The notes under the pieces are model-generated. The model saw nothing but the letters and a program-made list of their open reading frames with translations, made no database searches and was not told the origin of the DNA. Shown piece by piece: positions 10,221-19,165 of a stretch of 64,000 nucleotides of DNA. The translations under genes were made by a program, and so were the position numbers. Numbering within the stretch: position 1 is the stretch's first letter; every line of letters begins with the position of its first letter. The DNA is from UBA4615 sp964399635. Its GTDB lineage: Bacteria > Pseudomonadota > Gammaproteobacteria > Burkholderiales > Burkholderiaceae_E. The stretch lies in NCBI GenBank assembly GCA_964399635.1, contig CAYNRU010000003.1, forward strand, positions 1-64,000, written 5' to 3'.

Positions 10221-11339
10221 ATGAGCGCCACCGCCGCAGCCCGCGCCGCCTGCCGTGACGGCCGAGACGCCTCCGCCTGGACATCGGCCGACCTGGCTCG
10301 CGACACGGGCTGGATCCGGTCGCTCGACGCCGCCGACCGCGCCGACCTGCTCGCCGGCCTGCGGGCGGGGCGCCGGCCGGGCAAGCCGCTGCTCGAATAC
10401 CGCCGCGAGGACTTCCCGTTCGGTGAGCGCGCGATCGGCCGGCTGCGCGAGGCCGTCGACGACGCGCAGCACGGACGCGGCGTCGCGCTGGTCCGGGGGC
10501 TGCCGCGCGAGGGGCTCGAGCCTGCCGACTTCGAGCTGCTGACCTGGGCGATCGGTCTGCACCTGGGCGTCGCCCGCCCGCAGGACCGGATGTCGAACTA
10601 CATCAACCCGGTCAAGGACGTCGGCGCGGTGTACCGCAGCCCGACCGGTCGCGGGTACTCGTCCCGTTCGGAGCTCGACTTCCACGTCGACGGCGGCGAC
10701 GTCGTGCTGCTGAGCTGCTACAACCAGGCGCCGGTCGGCGGCGACAGCCTGTGCAGCAGCGGTGTGACCGCCTGGCGCCAGCTCGTCGCGGAGCGCCCCG
10801 ACCTGGCCGAGGCGCTCGAGCACCCCGTGCCGCACAGCCGGCAGGGCGAGCAGCCCGAGGGCATCGCCCCGTGGTTCCCGATGCCGGTGTTCGCGCGGAC
10901 CCGGGACGACGTCTTCTGCACCTGGAACCGCAACCGCATCACCAACGGCTTCAAGTTCCCCGACGCGCCCGCGTGCACCGACGTGCAGGTCGAGGCGATG
11001 GCACTGCTCGACGAGATCCTGCGGCGCCCGGAGGTCATGTACAGCATGCGGCTCGAGCCGGGCGACGTGCAGATCCTGTCGGACTTCACGACGCTGCACT
11101 CGCGCACCGCGTTCGAGGATCACGCGGACGAGACGCGCAAGCGCACGCTCTACCGGCTCTGGCTGTCCACCCCGAACGGCCTGACGCTGCCCTCGAGCCT
11201 GTCGCCGTTCTGGGGCGCGGTCGAGCCTGGCGTCGTACGCGGCGGCACGCCCGGCCAGCATCACGACGACGCGCGGCGGGCCTTCGTCGCGAGGCAGGCC
11301 GAGGCCCTCGGCATGCGGGTCGCCCCGGGCACCAACTGA
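10221..11339 (+). CDS. TauD/TfdA-like Fe(II)/2-oxoglutarate-dependent dioxygenase
   Basis: This 372-aa protein belongs to the clavaminate-synthase/TauD fold. The metal-binding HxD is in FHVDGGDVVLLSCY, the distal His in TTLHSRTAFED, and the 2-oxoglutarate-binding Arg follows in the KRTLYRLWLS segment. ATG 10221 has GGAGG 5 nt upstream and lies 14 bp after the Bug gene. It probably hydroxylates a carboxylate substrate at the expense of 2-oxoglutarate and O2. Within the cluster it could prime the compound for the hydro-lyase and lyase encoded downstream. The substrate is unknown. Confidence 0.85.
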   Translation: MSATAAARAACRDGRDASAWTSADLARDTGWIRSLDAADRADLLAGLRAGRRPGKPLLEYRREDFPFGERAIGRLREAVDDAQHGRGVALVRGLPREGLEPADFELLTWAIGLHLGVARPQDRMSNYINPVKDVGAVYRSPTGRGYSSRSELDFHVDGGDVVLLSCYNQAPVGGDSLCSSGVTAWRQLVAERPDLAEALEHPVPHSRQGEQPEGIAPWFPMPVFARTRDDVFCTWNRNRITNGFKFPDAPACTDVQVEAMALLDEILRRPEVMYSMRLEPGDVQILSDFTTLHSRTAFEDHADETRKRTLYRLWLSTPNGLTLPSSLSPFWGAVEPGVVRGGTPGQHHDDARRAFVARQAEALGMRVAPGTN

Positions 11340-11367
11340 CGCACCCAACCACCAGGAATCCCACACC

Positions 11368-12288
11368 ATGTCGAACGCCGCCTCCCTCCGCTCGCTGCTG
11401 CGCAGCGGCAAGATGATCGTCGCCCCCGGTGCCATCGACGGCATCACCGGACGCGCGATCGACCAGGCCGGGTTCCCGGCCGCCTACATGACCGGCGCCG
11501 GCACCTCGATGACGCTCGGCTACCCCGACTACGGCCTGATCACGCTGACCGAGATGGTCGCCAACGCGACCCGGATCGTGAACTCGATCTCGATCCCCCT
11601 GATCAGCGACGCCGACACCGGCTACGGCAACGAGCTCAACGTCTTTCGCACCGTGCAGGAGTTCGAGCGCGCCGGCGTCGCGGGCATCCACATCGAGGAC
11701 CAGGTCTTCCCCAAGCGCTGCGGCCATCTCGACAACAAGGAAGTGACGAGCCGCGAGGACTACGTGGCCAAGATCCGCGCCGCCGCGGCGGCGCGGCGCT
11801 CGAAGGACTTCGTGATCATCGCCCGCACCGACTCGCGCGCCGTGCTGGGCCTCGACGAGGCGGTCGCGCGGGCCCGGCTCGCGCTCGCCAACGGCGCGGA
11901 CGTCGCCTTCGTGGAGGCGCCGCAGACGATGGAGGAGGTCGCCTCGGTCCCGGCGCGGGTGCAGGGCCCTTGCCTGCTGAACGTGGTGCAGGGCGGGCGC
12001 ACGCCTGACATCATGCTCGCCGACGCCGAGCGCATGGGCTACTGCATCGCCATCCTCCCGGGCCTGCTGCTGGGCGGCATCCTCGTTGCCTGCGACCGGC
12101 TGCTCGAGGAGGTCAAGCAGCAGGGCCGCCATCCGGTGCCCGCGATCCCGAACTCGCCGGCGCAGACCTTCGCGCGCTTCGGGTCCGCGACCTGGGACGC
12201 GCGGCGCACCGCCTTCCGCGACCCGGTCGAGCCCGCGTCCGGCCCGACCCAGGCCGCGGCCGAGCCGGCCGGCGTGCTCGCGAAGTGA
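11368..12288 (+). CDS. isocitrate lyase/PEP mutase superfamily protein (2,3-dimethylmalate lyase-like)
   Basis: This 306-aa TIM-barrel enzyme has the Mg-binding DADTGYGN (81-88) and the lyase signature KRCGH (116-120) that supplies the catalytic Cys, plus IHIEDQVFPK. The presence of K-R-C-G-H argues for C-C lyase chemistry (methylisocitrate, dimethylmalate or oxaloacetate type) over phosphonomutase. The Ala/Pro tail after about residue 290 is dispensable-looking. It lies between the dioxygenase and a LeuC/LeuD-type hydro-lyase; lyase plus aconitase-like dehydratase is the pair used in 2,3-dimethylmalate degradation. The exact substrate is inferred only. Confidence 0.85.
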   Translation: MSNAASLRSLLRSGKMIVAPGAIDGITGRAIDQAGFPAAYMTGAGTSMTLGYPDYGLITLTEMVANATRIVNSISIPLISDADTGYGNELNVFRTVQEFERAGVAGIHIEDQVFPKRCGHLDNKEVTSREDYVAKIRAAAAARRSKDFVIIARTDSRAVLGLDEAVARARLALANGADVAFVEAPQTMEEVASVPARVQGPCLLNVVQGGRTPDIMLADAERMGYCIAILPGLLLGGILVACDRLLEEVKQQGRHPVPAIPNSPAQTFARFGSATWDARRTAFRDPVEPASGPTQAAAEPAGVLAK

Positions 12289-12313
12289 CCCGGCCCCATC
12301 CGGAGCCGTTGCG

Positions 12314-13726
12314 ATGAACGGACCCCTGACGCTGTTCGACAGGATCTGGCAGCGGCACGTGGTCGTCGAGCGCGACGACGGCTACACGCTGCTGTACGTC
12401 GACCGGCACCTGATGCACGACGGCTCGGGCGAGGCCTTCGCGCGGCTGCAGGCGCGCGGCCTGACCGTGCGCCGGCCCGATCTCGCGCTCGCGACGCCGG
12501 ACCACTACACCTCCACGGCTCGCCGCGGGCTGGACGCGATCGACGACCTGCAGCATCGAGGGCTCGTCGAGCGGATGCGCACGAACACCGCGAAGGCCGG
12601 CGTGCGGCTCTTCTTCATCGACGACGAGCGCCAGGGCATCGCCCACGTGGTGGGCCCGGAGCAGGGCCTGACCCAGCCCGGCATCACGCTGGTGTGCGGC
12701 GACTCCCACACCGCGACGCATGGCGCGGTGGGCGCGCTCGCCTTCGGCATCGGCTCGTCCGAGGTCACGCACGTGATGGCCACGCAGTGCCTATGGCAGC
12801 GCAAGCCGCGGACGATGCGGGTGAGTGTCGATGGCCCACTCGGGCCGGGCGTGACGGCCAAGGACGTGGTGCTGGCGATCATCGCCCGCATCGGCGCGGC
12901 GGGCGGCGTGGGCCATGTGATCGAATACGCTGGCAGCACGATCCGCGGCCTGTCGATCGAGGGGCGCCTGACGGTGTGCAACATGTCGATCGAGGCGGGC
13001 GCCCGGGCCGGCATGATCGCGCCCGACGACACCACCTTCGCCTATCTGCACGGCAGGCCGCTCGCCCCGCAGGGCGCGGCGTGGGACCGCGCGCTCGCGC
13101 AATGGCGCGCGCTGCCGGGCGACGCCGGCGCGCGCTTCGACCGGGAGGTCGGGCTGGACGCGGCGCAGATCGCGCCGATGCTCACCTGGGGCACCAGCCC
13201 CGAGGACGCGGTGCCGATCACCGCAGCCGTGCCCGACCCCTCCAGCGCGCCCGATTCGGCCAAGCGCGACGCGATGGCGCTGTCGCTCGAGTACATGGGT
13301 CTCGTGCCCGGCACGCGGATGGACGCGATCGCGGTCGACCGGGTCTTCATCGGCTCGTGCACCAACAGCCGGATCGAGGACCTGCGCGAGGCGGCCCTCG
13401 TCGTGCGCGGCCGCAAGGCCGTGGTGCCCTCGTGGGTCGTCCCGGGCTCGGGGCTGGTCAAGCGCCAGGCCGAGGCCGAGGGGCTCGACCGCGTGTTCCG
13501 CGACGCGGGCCTCGAGTGGCGCGAGCCGGGATGCTCGATGTGCGTGGGCATGAACGGCGACACCGGCCTGCCGGGCCAGCGGATCGCGTCGACCTCCAAC
13601 CGCAACTTCATGGGGCGCCAGGGGCGGGGCGTGCGCACCCACCTGCTGAGCCCGGCGATGGCCGCGGCCGCGGCGGTCACCGGCCGCTTCACCGACGTGC
13701 GCCGCCTGATGGCCGGGGAGGCCTGA
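12314..13726 (+). CDS. 3-isopropylmalate dehydratase-like large subunit (LeuC/aconitase family)
   Basis: This large subunit of a 4Fe-4S hydro-lyase has 470 aa, the standard LeuC size. Cluster cysteines are Cys349 (GSCTNSRIED), Cys407 and Cys410 (CSMC), spaced as in LeuC. VCGDSHTATHGAVGALAFGIG is also intact. ATG 12314 lies 26 bp after the lyase gene. With the adjoining small subunit it should isomerise or hydrate a 2-hydroxy di/tricarboxylate. No leuB is adjacent, and leuA is 13 kb away behind its own leader, so this is probably a catabolic paralogue rather than the leucine enzyme. Confidence 0.88.
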   Translation: MNGPLTLFDRIWQRHVVVERDDGYTLLYVDRHLMHDGSGEAFARLQARGLTVRRPDLALATPDHYTSTARRGLDAIDDLQHRGLVERMRTNTAKAGVRLFFIDDERQGIAHVVGPEQGLTQPGITLVCGDSHTATHGAVGALAFGIGSSEVTHVMATQCLWQRKPRTMRVSVDGPLGPGVTAKDVVLAIIARIGAAGGVGHVIEYAGSTIRGLSIEGRLTVCNMSIEAGARAGMIAPDDTTFAYLHGRPLAPQGAAWDRALAQWRALPGDAGARFDREVGLDAAQIAPMLTWGTSPEDAVPITAAVPDPSSAPDSAKRDAMALSLEYMGLVPGTRMDAIAVDRVFIGSCTNSRIEDLREAALVVRGRKAVVPSWVVPGSGLVKRQAEAEGLDRVFRDAGLEWREPGCSMCVGMNGDTGLPGQRIASTSNRNFMGRQGRGVRTHLLSPAMAAAAAVTGRFTDVRRLMAGEA

Positions 13727-13727
13727 G

Positions 13728-14330
13728 ATGGATCCCTTCACGACCCTGACCGCGGTGGCGGCGCCGCTCGACCTCGCCAACGTCGACACCGACCAGGTCA
13801 TCCCCGCGCGCTTTCTCGGTCGCACCCGCGCCCAGCAGGTCGAGGGGCTGTTCCACGACCTGCGCTACGACCGCGAGGGCCGGCCACAGGCCGATTTCGT
13901 GCTGAACCGTCCGGCGTACGCGCAGGCGCGGATCCTCGTGGCCGATCGCAACTTCGGCTGCGGCTCGTCGCGCGAGAACGCGGTGACCGCGCTGGTCGAC
14001 AACGGCTTCCGGGCCTTCGTCGCGCCGAGCTTCGGCGACATCTTCTTCAACAACTGCTTCCAGAACGGCGTGCTGCCGATCCGGCTCCCGGCCGAGCGGG
14101 TGGAGGCGCTGCGCGCGGCGCTGCGCGCGCATCCCGGCGCGAGCATGACCGTCGACCTCGTCGGTCAGACAGTGCTCGGCCCGGACGGCCGCAGCGACGC
14201 CTTCGAGGTGGATGCCTTCCGCAAGGCGTGCCTGCTCGAGGGCGTCGACGCGATCAGCCTCACGCTCGGCTACGAGGCCGACATCGCGCGCTTCGAGGCC
14301 GAGCGCCGGCAGGAGCTCGACCGGGCCTGA
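13728..14330 (+). CDS. 3-isopropylmalate dehydratase-like small subunit (LeuD family)
   Basis: This 200-aa swivel-domain subunit has the LeuD signatures NVDTDQVIPARFL near the N-terminus, DRNFGCGSSRENAVTAL (substrate-binding loop) and PSFGDIFFNNCFQNG. It starts 1 bp after the large-subunit stop, so translation is coupled. It completes the hydro-lyase and is the last gene of the cluster that starts at 9232. It is slightly divergent from biosynthetic LeuD at the C-terminus, where LEGVDAISLTLGYEADIARFE is still recognisable. Confidence 0.88.
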   Translation: MDPFTTLTAVAAPLDLANVDTDQVIPARFLGRTRAQQVEGLFHDLRYDREGRPQADFVLNRPAYAQARILVADRNFGCGSSRENAVTALVDNGFRAFVAPSFGDIFFNNCFQNGVLPIRLPAERVEALRAALRAHPGASMTVDLVGQTVLGPDGRSDAFEVDAFRKACLLEGVDAISLTLGYEADIARFEAERRQELDRA

Positions 14331-14421
14331 CGCGGCGCGCCGCCGCCGCGGGCCAAGCCAAGACCCTCCCGCCGACCGCCGGTTCGGGCCGCGATGCCGC
14401 GGGACCGCGTTAGCATCGCCC

Positions 14422-15927
14422 ATGGCCGCCTCCACCCCCTTTCGCTTCGACAACTCCTTCGCGCGCGAGCTCGAGGGTTTCTCCGTGCCCTGGCGACCCG
14501 CGATCGCACCGGACCCCAGGCTGCTGTTCCTCAACCGCCCGCTCGCGGCGGTGCTCGGCCTCGACCCGGCCACGCTCGAGGGCCCCGCGGGCGCCGCGCT
14601 GTTCTCGGGCAATGCGCTGCCGGACGGCGCCGAGCCGGTCGCCCAGGTCTACGCGGGCCACCAGTTCGGCGGATTCTCGCCGCAGCTCGGCGACGGACGC
14701 GCGATGCTGCTCGGCGAGATCCTCGACCGCGACGGGCATCGCCGGGACCTCGCCTTCAAGGGCTCGGGGCGCACGCCGTTCTCGCGCGGCGGCGACGGCA
14801 AGGCCGCGGTGGGCCCGATGCTGCGCGAAGTGCTGATCGGCGAGGCGATGCACGCGCTGGGCATCCCGACCACGCGGGCGCTTGCGGTCGCGGCCACCGG
14901 GGAGCCGGTGCTGCGCGACACCGCGGTGCTGCCCGGCGCGGTGCTGACCCGTGTGGCGGCGAGCCACATCCGTGTCGGCACCTTCCAGTTCTTCGCGGCG
15001 CGCAAGGACCTGGACCGGGTCCGTGCGCTCGCCGAGTACACGATCGCGCGGCACTACCCCGAGCTGGCCGGCACGCCCAGGCGCCATGCCGGGCTGCTGC
15101 GGGCCGTGGCCGGGCGGCAGGCGCGGCTGATTGCGCAATGGATGAACGCGGGCTTCATCCACGGCGTGATGAACACCGACAACATGACGCTGTCCGGCGA
15201 GACGATCGACTACGGGCCCTGCGCGTTCGTCGAGGCCTACGACCCGGCCACGGTCTTCAGCTCGATCGATCGCGGCGGCCGCTACGCCTTCGGCAACCAG
15301 CCGAACATCGCGCGCTGGAACCTGGCCCGCCTCGCCGAGACGCTGCTGCCGCTGCTGTCCGACGACGAAGACGAGGCGCTCGCACTGGCCACCGAGGTCA
15401 TCGATGCCTTCCCCGGGCAGTTCCATGCGGCCCTGCTGCAGGGCCAGCGCGCCAAGCTCGGCTTGAGTCGGACCGACGCGTCCGACGAGGCCACCGATGC
15501 CGCGCTGGCCGACGACTGGCTCGCGCTCCTGCATGCGGGCAATGTCGACTTCACCGCCTCGTGGCGGCGCCTCGCCGATGCGGCCGCCGGCGACGACGCG
15601 CCGCTGCGTGCGCTGTTCCCCGATCCGCAGGCGCCGGATGCGTGGCTCGCGCGGTGGCGTGCACGCTGCGCCGCGCAGGACGGCGCGGCGCCCGACGGTG
15701 CAGCGCGCGCGGCGCGCATGCGCGCGGTCAACCCGAGGGTGATCCCGCGCAACCATCGGGTGGAGGAGGCGCTTGCCGCAGCCTCGGACGAGGGCCGGCT
15801 CGAGCCCTTCGAGCGCCTGCTGGAGGCGGTGCGCCGGCCCTTCGACGAGTCCGACGACCTCGCCCCCTACGCGGAGCCGGCGCCGGCGGCGGTGACGGCC
15901 TGCTACCGCACCTTCTGCGGCACCTGA
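14422..15927 (+). CDS. selO: SelO/YdiU protein adenylyltransferase
   Basis: This 501-aa pseudokinase-fold enzyme transfers AMP from ATP to protein Ser/Thr/Tyr residues and is linked to redox stress. Characteristic segments are FDNSFARELEGF, QVYAGHQFGGFSPQLGDGRA, the Lys segment LAFKGSGRTPFSRGGDGK, and the catalytic loop HGVMNTDNMTLSGETIDYGP with the FGNQPNIARWNL segment. It ends YRTFCGT; no C-x-x-Sec tail of the metazoan type is seen. Start ATG 14422 has no strong SD. Length is close to E. coli YdiU (478 aa). It stands alone between the hydro-lyase genes and the convergent reductase. Confidence 0.92.
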   Translation: MAASTPFRFDNSFARELEGFSVPWRPAIAPDPRLLFLNRPLAAVLGLDPATLEGPAGAALFSGNALPDGAEPVAQVYAGHQFGGFSPQLGDGRAMLLGEILDRDGHRRDLAFKGSGRTPFSRGGDGKAAVGPMLREVLIGEAMHALGIPTTRALAVAATGEPVLRDTAVLPGAVLTRVAASHIRVGTFQFFAARKDLDRVRALAEYTIARHYPELAGTPRRHAGLLRAVAGRQARLIAQWMNAGFIHGVMNTDNMTLSGETIDYGPCAFVEAYDPATVFSSIDRGGRYAFGNQPNIARWNLARLAETLLPLLSDDEDEALALATEVIDAFPGQFHAALLQGQRAKLGLSRTDASDEATDAALADDWLALLHAGNVDFTASWRRLADAAAGDDAPLRALFPDPQAPDAWLARWRARCAAQDGAAPDGAARAARMRAVNPRVIPRNHRVEEALAAASDEGRLEPFERLLEAVRRPFDESDDLAPYAEPAPAAVTACYRTFCGT

Positions 15928-15936
15928 GCGCGCCGG

Positions 15937-16938
15937 TTACGCGCTGGTCACCTGCACCAGCGTCTTTCCGATGCCGTCGCCCTTCATCATCCCGATCAAC
16001 GCCGCCGGCGCCCGTTCGAGACCCGGCACGATCTCCTCGTGGAAGTGGATCTCGCCGGTGTGCAGCCAGGGCGCGACCCGCGCCTGATAGGCCGCCAGTT
16101 CGTGCAGGTGGTCGTAGACGATGAAGCCGGTCATCGCGATACGCTTGGTGAGCACCGCCTGCAGCCCCTTGATGCCCGCGTCGCCAACCTCGTTGTAGGC
16201 CGAGATCATCCCGCACACCGGAAAGCGCGCGCCGACCCGGGCGTGGCGCAGCGCGGCCTCGAGCGTGTTCCCGCCGACGTTGTCGAAGTAGACGTCGATG
16301 CCCTGCGGGCACAACTCGCCCAGCGCCTCGTCCAGGTCCCGCGCCTTGTAGTCGAATGCGGAGTCGAAGCCGCACCGGTCCACCACGTAGGCCACCTTGT
16401 CGGGGCCGCCGGCCGAGCCCACCACGCGCGCACCAGCACGCTTGGCGAACTGTCCGGCGAGCTGGCCAACCGTGCCCGCGGCCGACGAGACGTAGACGGT
16501 GTCGCCGGGCGATGGTTTGCCCAGCCCGATTGCGCCGACCCAGGCCGTGAGACCAGGCATGCCCAGCGCCGAGATCGCGAGGCTGGGCCGGCCCAGCGCC
16601 GGGTCGATCCGCGTCAGCCCCTCGCCGTGCGCCACCACCGTGCGCAGCGCCCAGTCGAGGAAGCCCCACACGAAATCGCCCTCGGCAAAGCGCGGGTGCC
16701 GCGACGCGACGACGCGCCCCACCACCCGCGAGACGATGGGCGCGCCGATGGTGAAGCCGGGCGCATAGGACGGACCTTCGTTCATGCGGCCGCGCAGGTA
16801 GGGGTCGAGCGACAGCCAGACGGCCTGAACGAGGACGTCGCCTGGGCCGCAGGCGGGCTCGGCGCAGTCCTCGATGCGGAAGCAGGATTCGTCGACCCAG
16901 CCGACGGGGCGCTTGGCGAGCAGGATGCGGGTGTTCAT
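15937..16938 (-). CDS. NADP-dependent medium-chain reductase, CurA/leukotriene-B4-dehydrogenase-like
   Basis: This zinc-free MDR-superfamily double-bond reductase has 333 aa. VWLSLDPYLRGRMNEGPSY near the start, GMPGLTAWVGAIGLGKPSPG, the nucleotide loop SSAAGTVGQLAGQFAKRAG, and YFDNVGGNTLEAAL are all diagnostic. It reduces the C=C bond of alpha,beta-unsaturated ketones or aldehydes with NADPH. ATG 16938 is preceded by GGAG at 8 nt; the open frame continues upstream without support. It is convergent with selO. Confidence 0.9.
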   Translation of the reverse strand: MNTRILLAKRPVGWVDESCFRIEDCAEPACGPGDVLVQAVWLSLDPYLRGRMNEGPSYAPGFTIGAPIVSRVVGRVVASRHPRFAEGDFVWGFLDWALRTVVAHGEGLTRIDPALGRPSLAISALGMPGLTAWVGAIGLGKPSPGDTVYVSSAAGTVGQLAGQFAKRAGARVVGSAGGPDKVAYVVDRCGFDSAFDYKARDLDEALGELCPQGIDVYFDNVGGNTLEAALRHARVGARFPVCGMISAYNEVGDAGIKGLQAVLTKRIAMTGFIVYDHLHELAAYQARVAPWLHTGEIHFHEEIVPGLERAPAALIGMMKGDGIGKTLVQVTSA

Positions 16939-17296
16939 GCGGGAGCTCCGTTGAGGGGATCGACGCGGGTCGGGACGGCCGCGGACGCGCTGCGACGTCC
17001 GCTGCACCGACCTGAGAAACCCGATCTTGCACCGGGCGAACCGCGTCGTGTCGAACCGCATCGCCACGTCGGCGCCCCGCGGACCCCGTCGTCACCGCGC
17101 AAGGGTTCCGCCTTGTTTAACGCGAGCGCTGTCGCAACAGAGATTGACCTGCCGCAAGGCGATCGGTCTTTGCGTGCGGAGCCGTGCCCTATCCGGTCCA
17201 GACTCCAGTTCATGGCCTCGCACCGGCGACGCCTGCCCGGGGCGCCCGTCGAGGGCGTCCGCGCGGTGTGGGGTCGACAACGCGAAGGAGACGCTC
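16939..17296. other. 358-bp divergent intergenic region, no gene seen
   Basis: The spacer between the minus-strand reductase and the plus-strand acyl-CoA ligase shows no coding frame that I can support. One AT-richer patch lies near 17110-17150 and includes TTGACC, but no matching -10 follows at a normal distance. Promoters for both flanking genes must lie here. Confidence 0.5.
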
Positions 17297-19003
17297 ATGA
17301 AACCAGTCTGGCTCGACCATTACCCGAACGGAATCCCCGCCGAGGCCGACGTGCGTGCGTACGCCTCGCTCACGGAGTTGCTGGCGCAGAGCTGCCGGCG
17401 CTTCGCCGAGCTGCCCGCGTTCGGCAACATGGGTGCCTCGATCACGTTCGCCGAGCTGGACCACCACAGCCGCGACTTTTCCGCCTACCTGCAGGGCGCG
17501 CTTGGCCTTCGCAAGGGCGACCGCGTGGCGATCATGTTGCCCAATCTGCTGCAGTACCCGGTGGCGATGCTCGGCGTGCTGCGCGCCGGCATGGTGGTGG
17601 TAAACGTCAACCCGCAGTACACCGCGCCAGAGTTGGCACATCAGCTGCGCGACTCGGGCGCCTCGGCGATCGTCGTGCTGGAAAATTTCGCCCATACGCT
17701 GCAGGAGGTGCTCGAGAAGCACCCGACCCTGCGTCCGACCGTCATCACCACCGAGGTCGGCGACATGTTCCCGCTGGTCAAGGAGCTGCTCGTCAACGTT
17801 GCGGTCAAGCACGTCAAACACATGGTGCCAGCCTGGAAGATCGACGGCGCCGTCGAGTTCAATCACGCGCTGCGGGTCGGCCACCGGCAGGCGGTGTCGG
17901 ACGTGAGCATGAGCCGCAGCGACACGGCCTTCCTGCAGTACACCGGCGGCACCACCGGCGTGGCCAAGGGCGCGGTGCTGACCCATGGCAACCTGGTGGC
18001 GAACGTGATGCAGATGACAGCCTGGCTGTCGCGCGACCTCGTCGAGGGCAAGGAGGTCTTCGTCTGCCCGCTGCCGCTGTATCACGTGTACGCGCTCACC
18101 TCGTGCCTGGTGTTCGTGAAGATGGGCGCACACACCGTCCTCGTGACCAATCCGCGGGACATGCATGCCTTCATCCACGACCTGAAGCGGCATGTGGTCA
18201 CCATCCTGATCGGCGTGAACACCCTGTACCGGGCCCTGCTCGATGCGCCCGAGTTCGCCGACGTGGACACCCGCGCCCTGAAGCTCGTCAGCGCGGGCGG
18301 CATGGCCGTGCAGCGGGTGGTGGCCGAGCGGTGGATGCAGCGCACCGGCGTGCCAATCGTCGAGGGCTACGGACTGACCGAGACCTCGCCGGTCGTGATC
18401 TCCAACCCGGTGGGCATCGACGCCTGGGCTGGAGGGATCGGCATGCCTGTCCCCTCGACCGAGGCCGCGATCCTGGACGACGCAGGCAAGGAGCTGCCCA
18501 TGGGCGAGGTGGGCGAGATCTGCGTGCGCGGCCCGCAAGTCATGCCGCGCTACTGGAACCTGCCCGAGGAGACCGCCAAGGTCTTCACAGCCGACGGCTG
18601 GCTGCGAACCGGCGACCTGGGCACGGTGGACGAGCGGGGCTGCTTCAGGATCACCGACCGCAAGAAGGACATGATCGTGGTGTCCGGATTCAAGGTGTTC
18701 CCGAACCAGATCGAGGACGTCGTCGCCATGCACCCGGGGGTGGCGGAGGTGGCCGCGATCGGCGTGCCGGACGAGAGGTCGGGCGAGGCGGTCAAGATCG
18801 TCGTGGTCAGGAGCGACCCGTCGCTCACCGCGGAGGCGCTGCTCGAGCATTGTCGGCAGAGCCTGACCGGCTACAAGCTGCCCCGGATCGTCCAGTTCCG
18901 CACCGAGCCCCTGCCCAAGACCAATCTCGGCAAGGTCTTGCGGCGGCAGTTGCGCGATGCGCCGGCACGGGCCGACGTGGCTGCGTCGGTGGCGGCGACC
19001 TGA
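17297..19003 (+). CDS. long-chain fatty-acyl-CoA ligase (FadD-like)
   Basis: This 568-aa ANL ligase has the P-loop LQYTGGTTGVAKG (213-225), the A5-type VEGYGLTETSP, WLRTGDLGTVDERG, and the FACS signature region DRKKDMIVVSGFKVFPNQIE, ending with the LPKTNLGKVLRR lysine motif. This set is characteristic of FadD-type long-chain ligases that make acyl-CoA for beta-oxidation or lipid synthesis. ATG 17297 follows AAGGAG; the open frame runs further upstream but without codon bias or SD. It is monocistronic and ends before a hairpin. Confidence 0.92.
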   Translation: MKPVWLDHYPNGIPAEADVRAYASLTELLAQSCRRFAELPAFGNMGASITFAELDHHSRDFSAYLQGALGLRKGDRVAIMLPNLLQYPVAMLGVLRAGMVVVNVNPQYTAPELAHQLRDSGASAIVVLENFAHTLQEVLEKHPTLRPTVITTEVGDMFPLVKELLVNVAVKHVKHMVPAWKIDGAVEFNHALRVGHRQAVSDVSMSRSDTAFLQYTGGTTGVAKGAVLTHGNLVANVMQMTAWLSRDLVEGKEVFVCPLPLYHVYALTSCLVFVKMGAHTVLVTNPRDMHAFIHDLKRHVVTILIGVNTLYRALLDAPEFADVDTRALKLVSAGGMAVQRVVAERWMQRTGVPIVEGYGLTETSPVVISNPVGIDAWAGGIGMPVPSTEAAILDDAGKELPMGEVGEICVRGPQVMPRYWNLPEETAKVFTADGWLRTGDLGTVDERGCFRITDRKKDMIVVSGFKVFPNQIEDVVAMHPGVAEVAAIGVPDERSGEAVKIVVVRSDPSLTAEALLEHCRQSLTGYKLPRIVQFRTEPLPKTNLGKVLRRQLRDAPARADVAASVAAT

Positions 19004-19045
19004 ACACAGGCGTTGCAAGCGCCCTCATCAAGGCCCGGCTTGCCC

Positions 19046-19083
19046 AAAAAGAATCGGGGCGTCCGAGATCAATCGGACGCCCC
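19046..19083 (-). terminator. rho-independent terminator of the YsnF/DUF2382 transcript (bidirectional hairpin)
   Basis: A perfect 11-bp stem GGGGCGTCCGA / TCGGACGCCCC with a 6-nt loop occupies 19056-19083. Read on the minus strand it is followed after three bases by five T residues, making a standard intrinsic terminator for the genes that end at 19166. On the plus strand it lacks a U-tract but may still slow polymerase leaving the acyl-CoA ligase gene. Confidence 0.85.
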
Positions 19084-19165
19084 GTCCACGCAGTCTGTTC
19101 AACGATCAGCCTGCTGAAGATCCAGGCTTAGTACAGACCGCTTGGCGACTCAGTCAGCAGATCGT

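Noticed and set aside
17027..17296. In-frame upstream extension of the fatty-acyl-CoA ligase.
   Set aside because: The extension has shadow composition and no SD, while ATG 17297 follows AAGGAG and gives the family's normal N-terminus.
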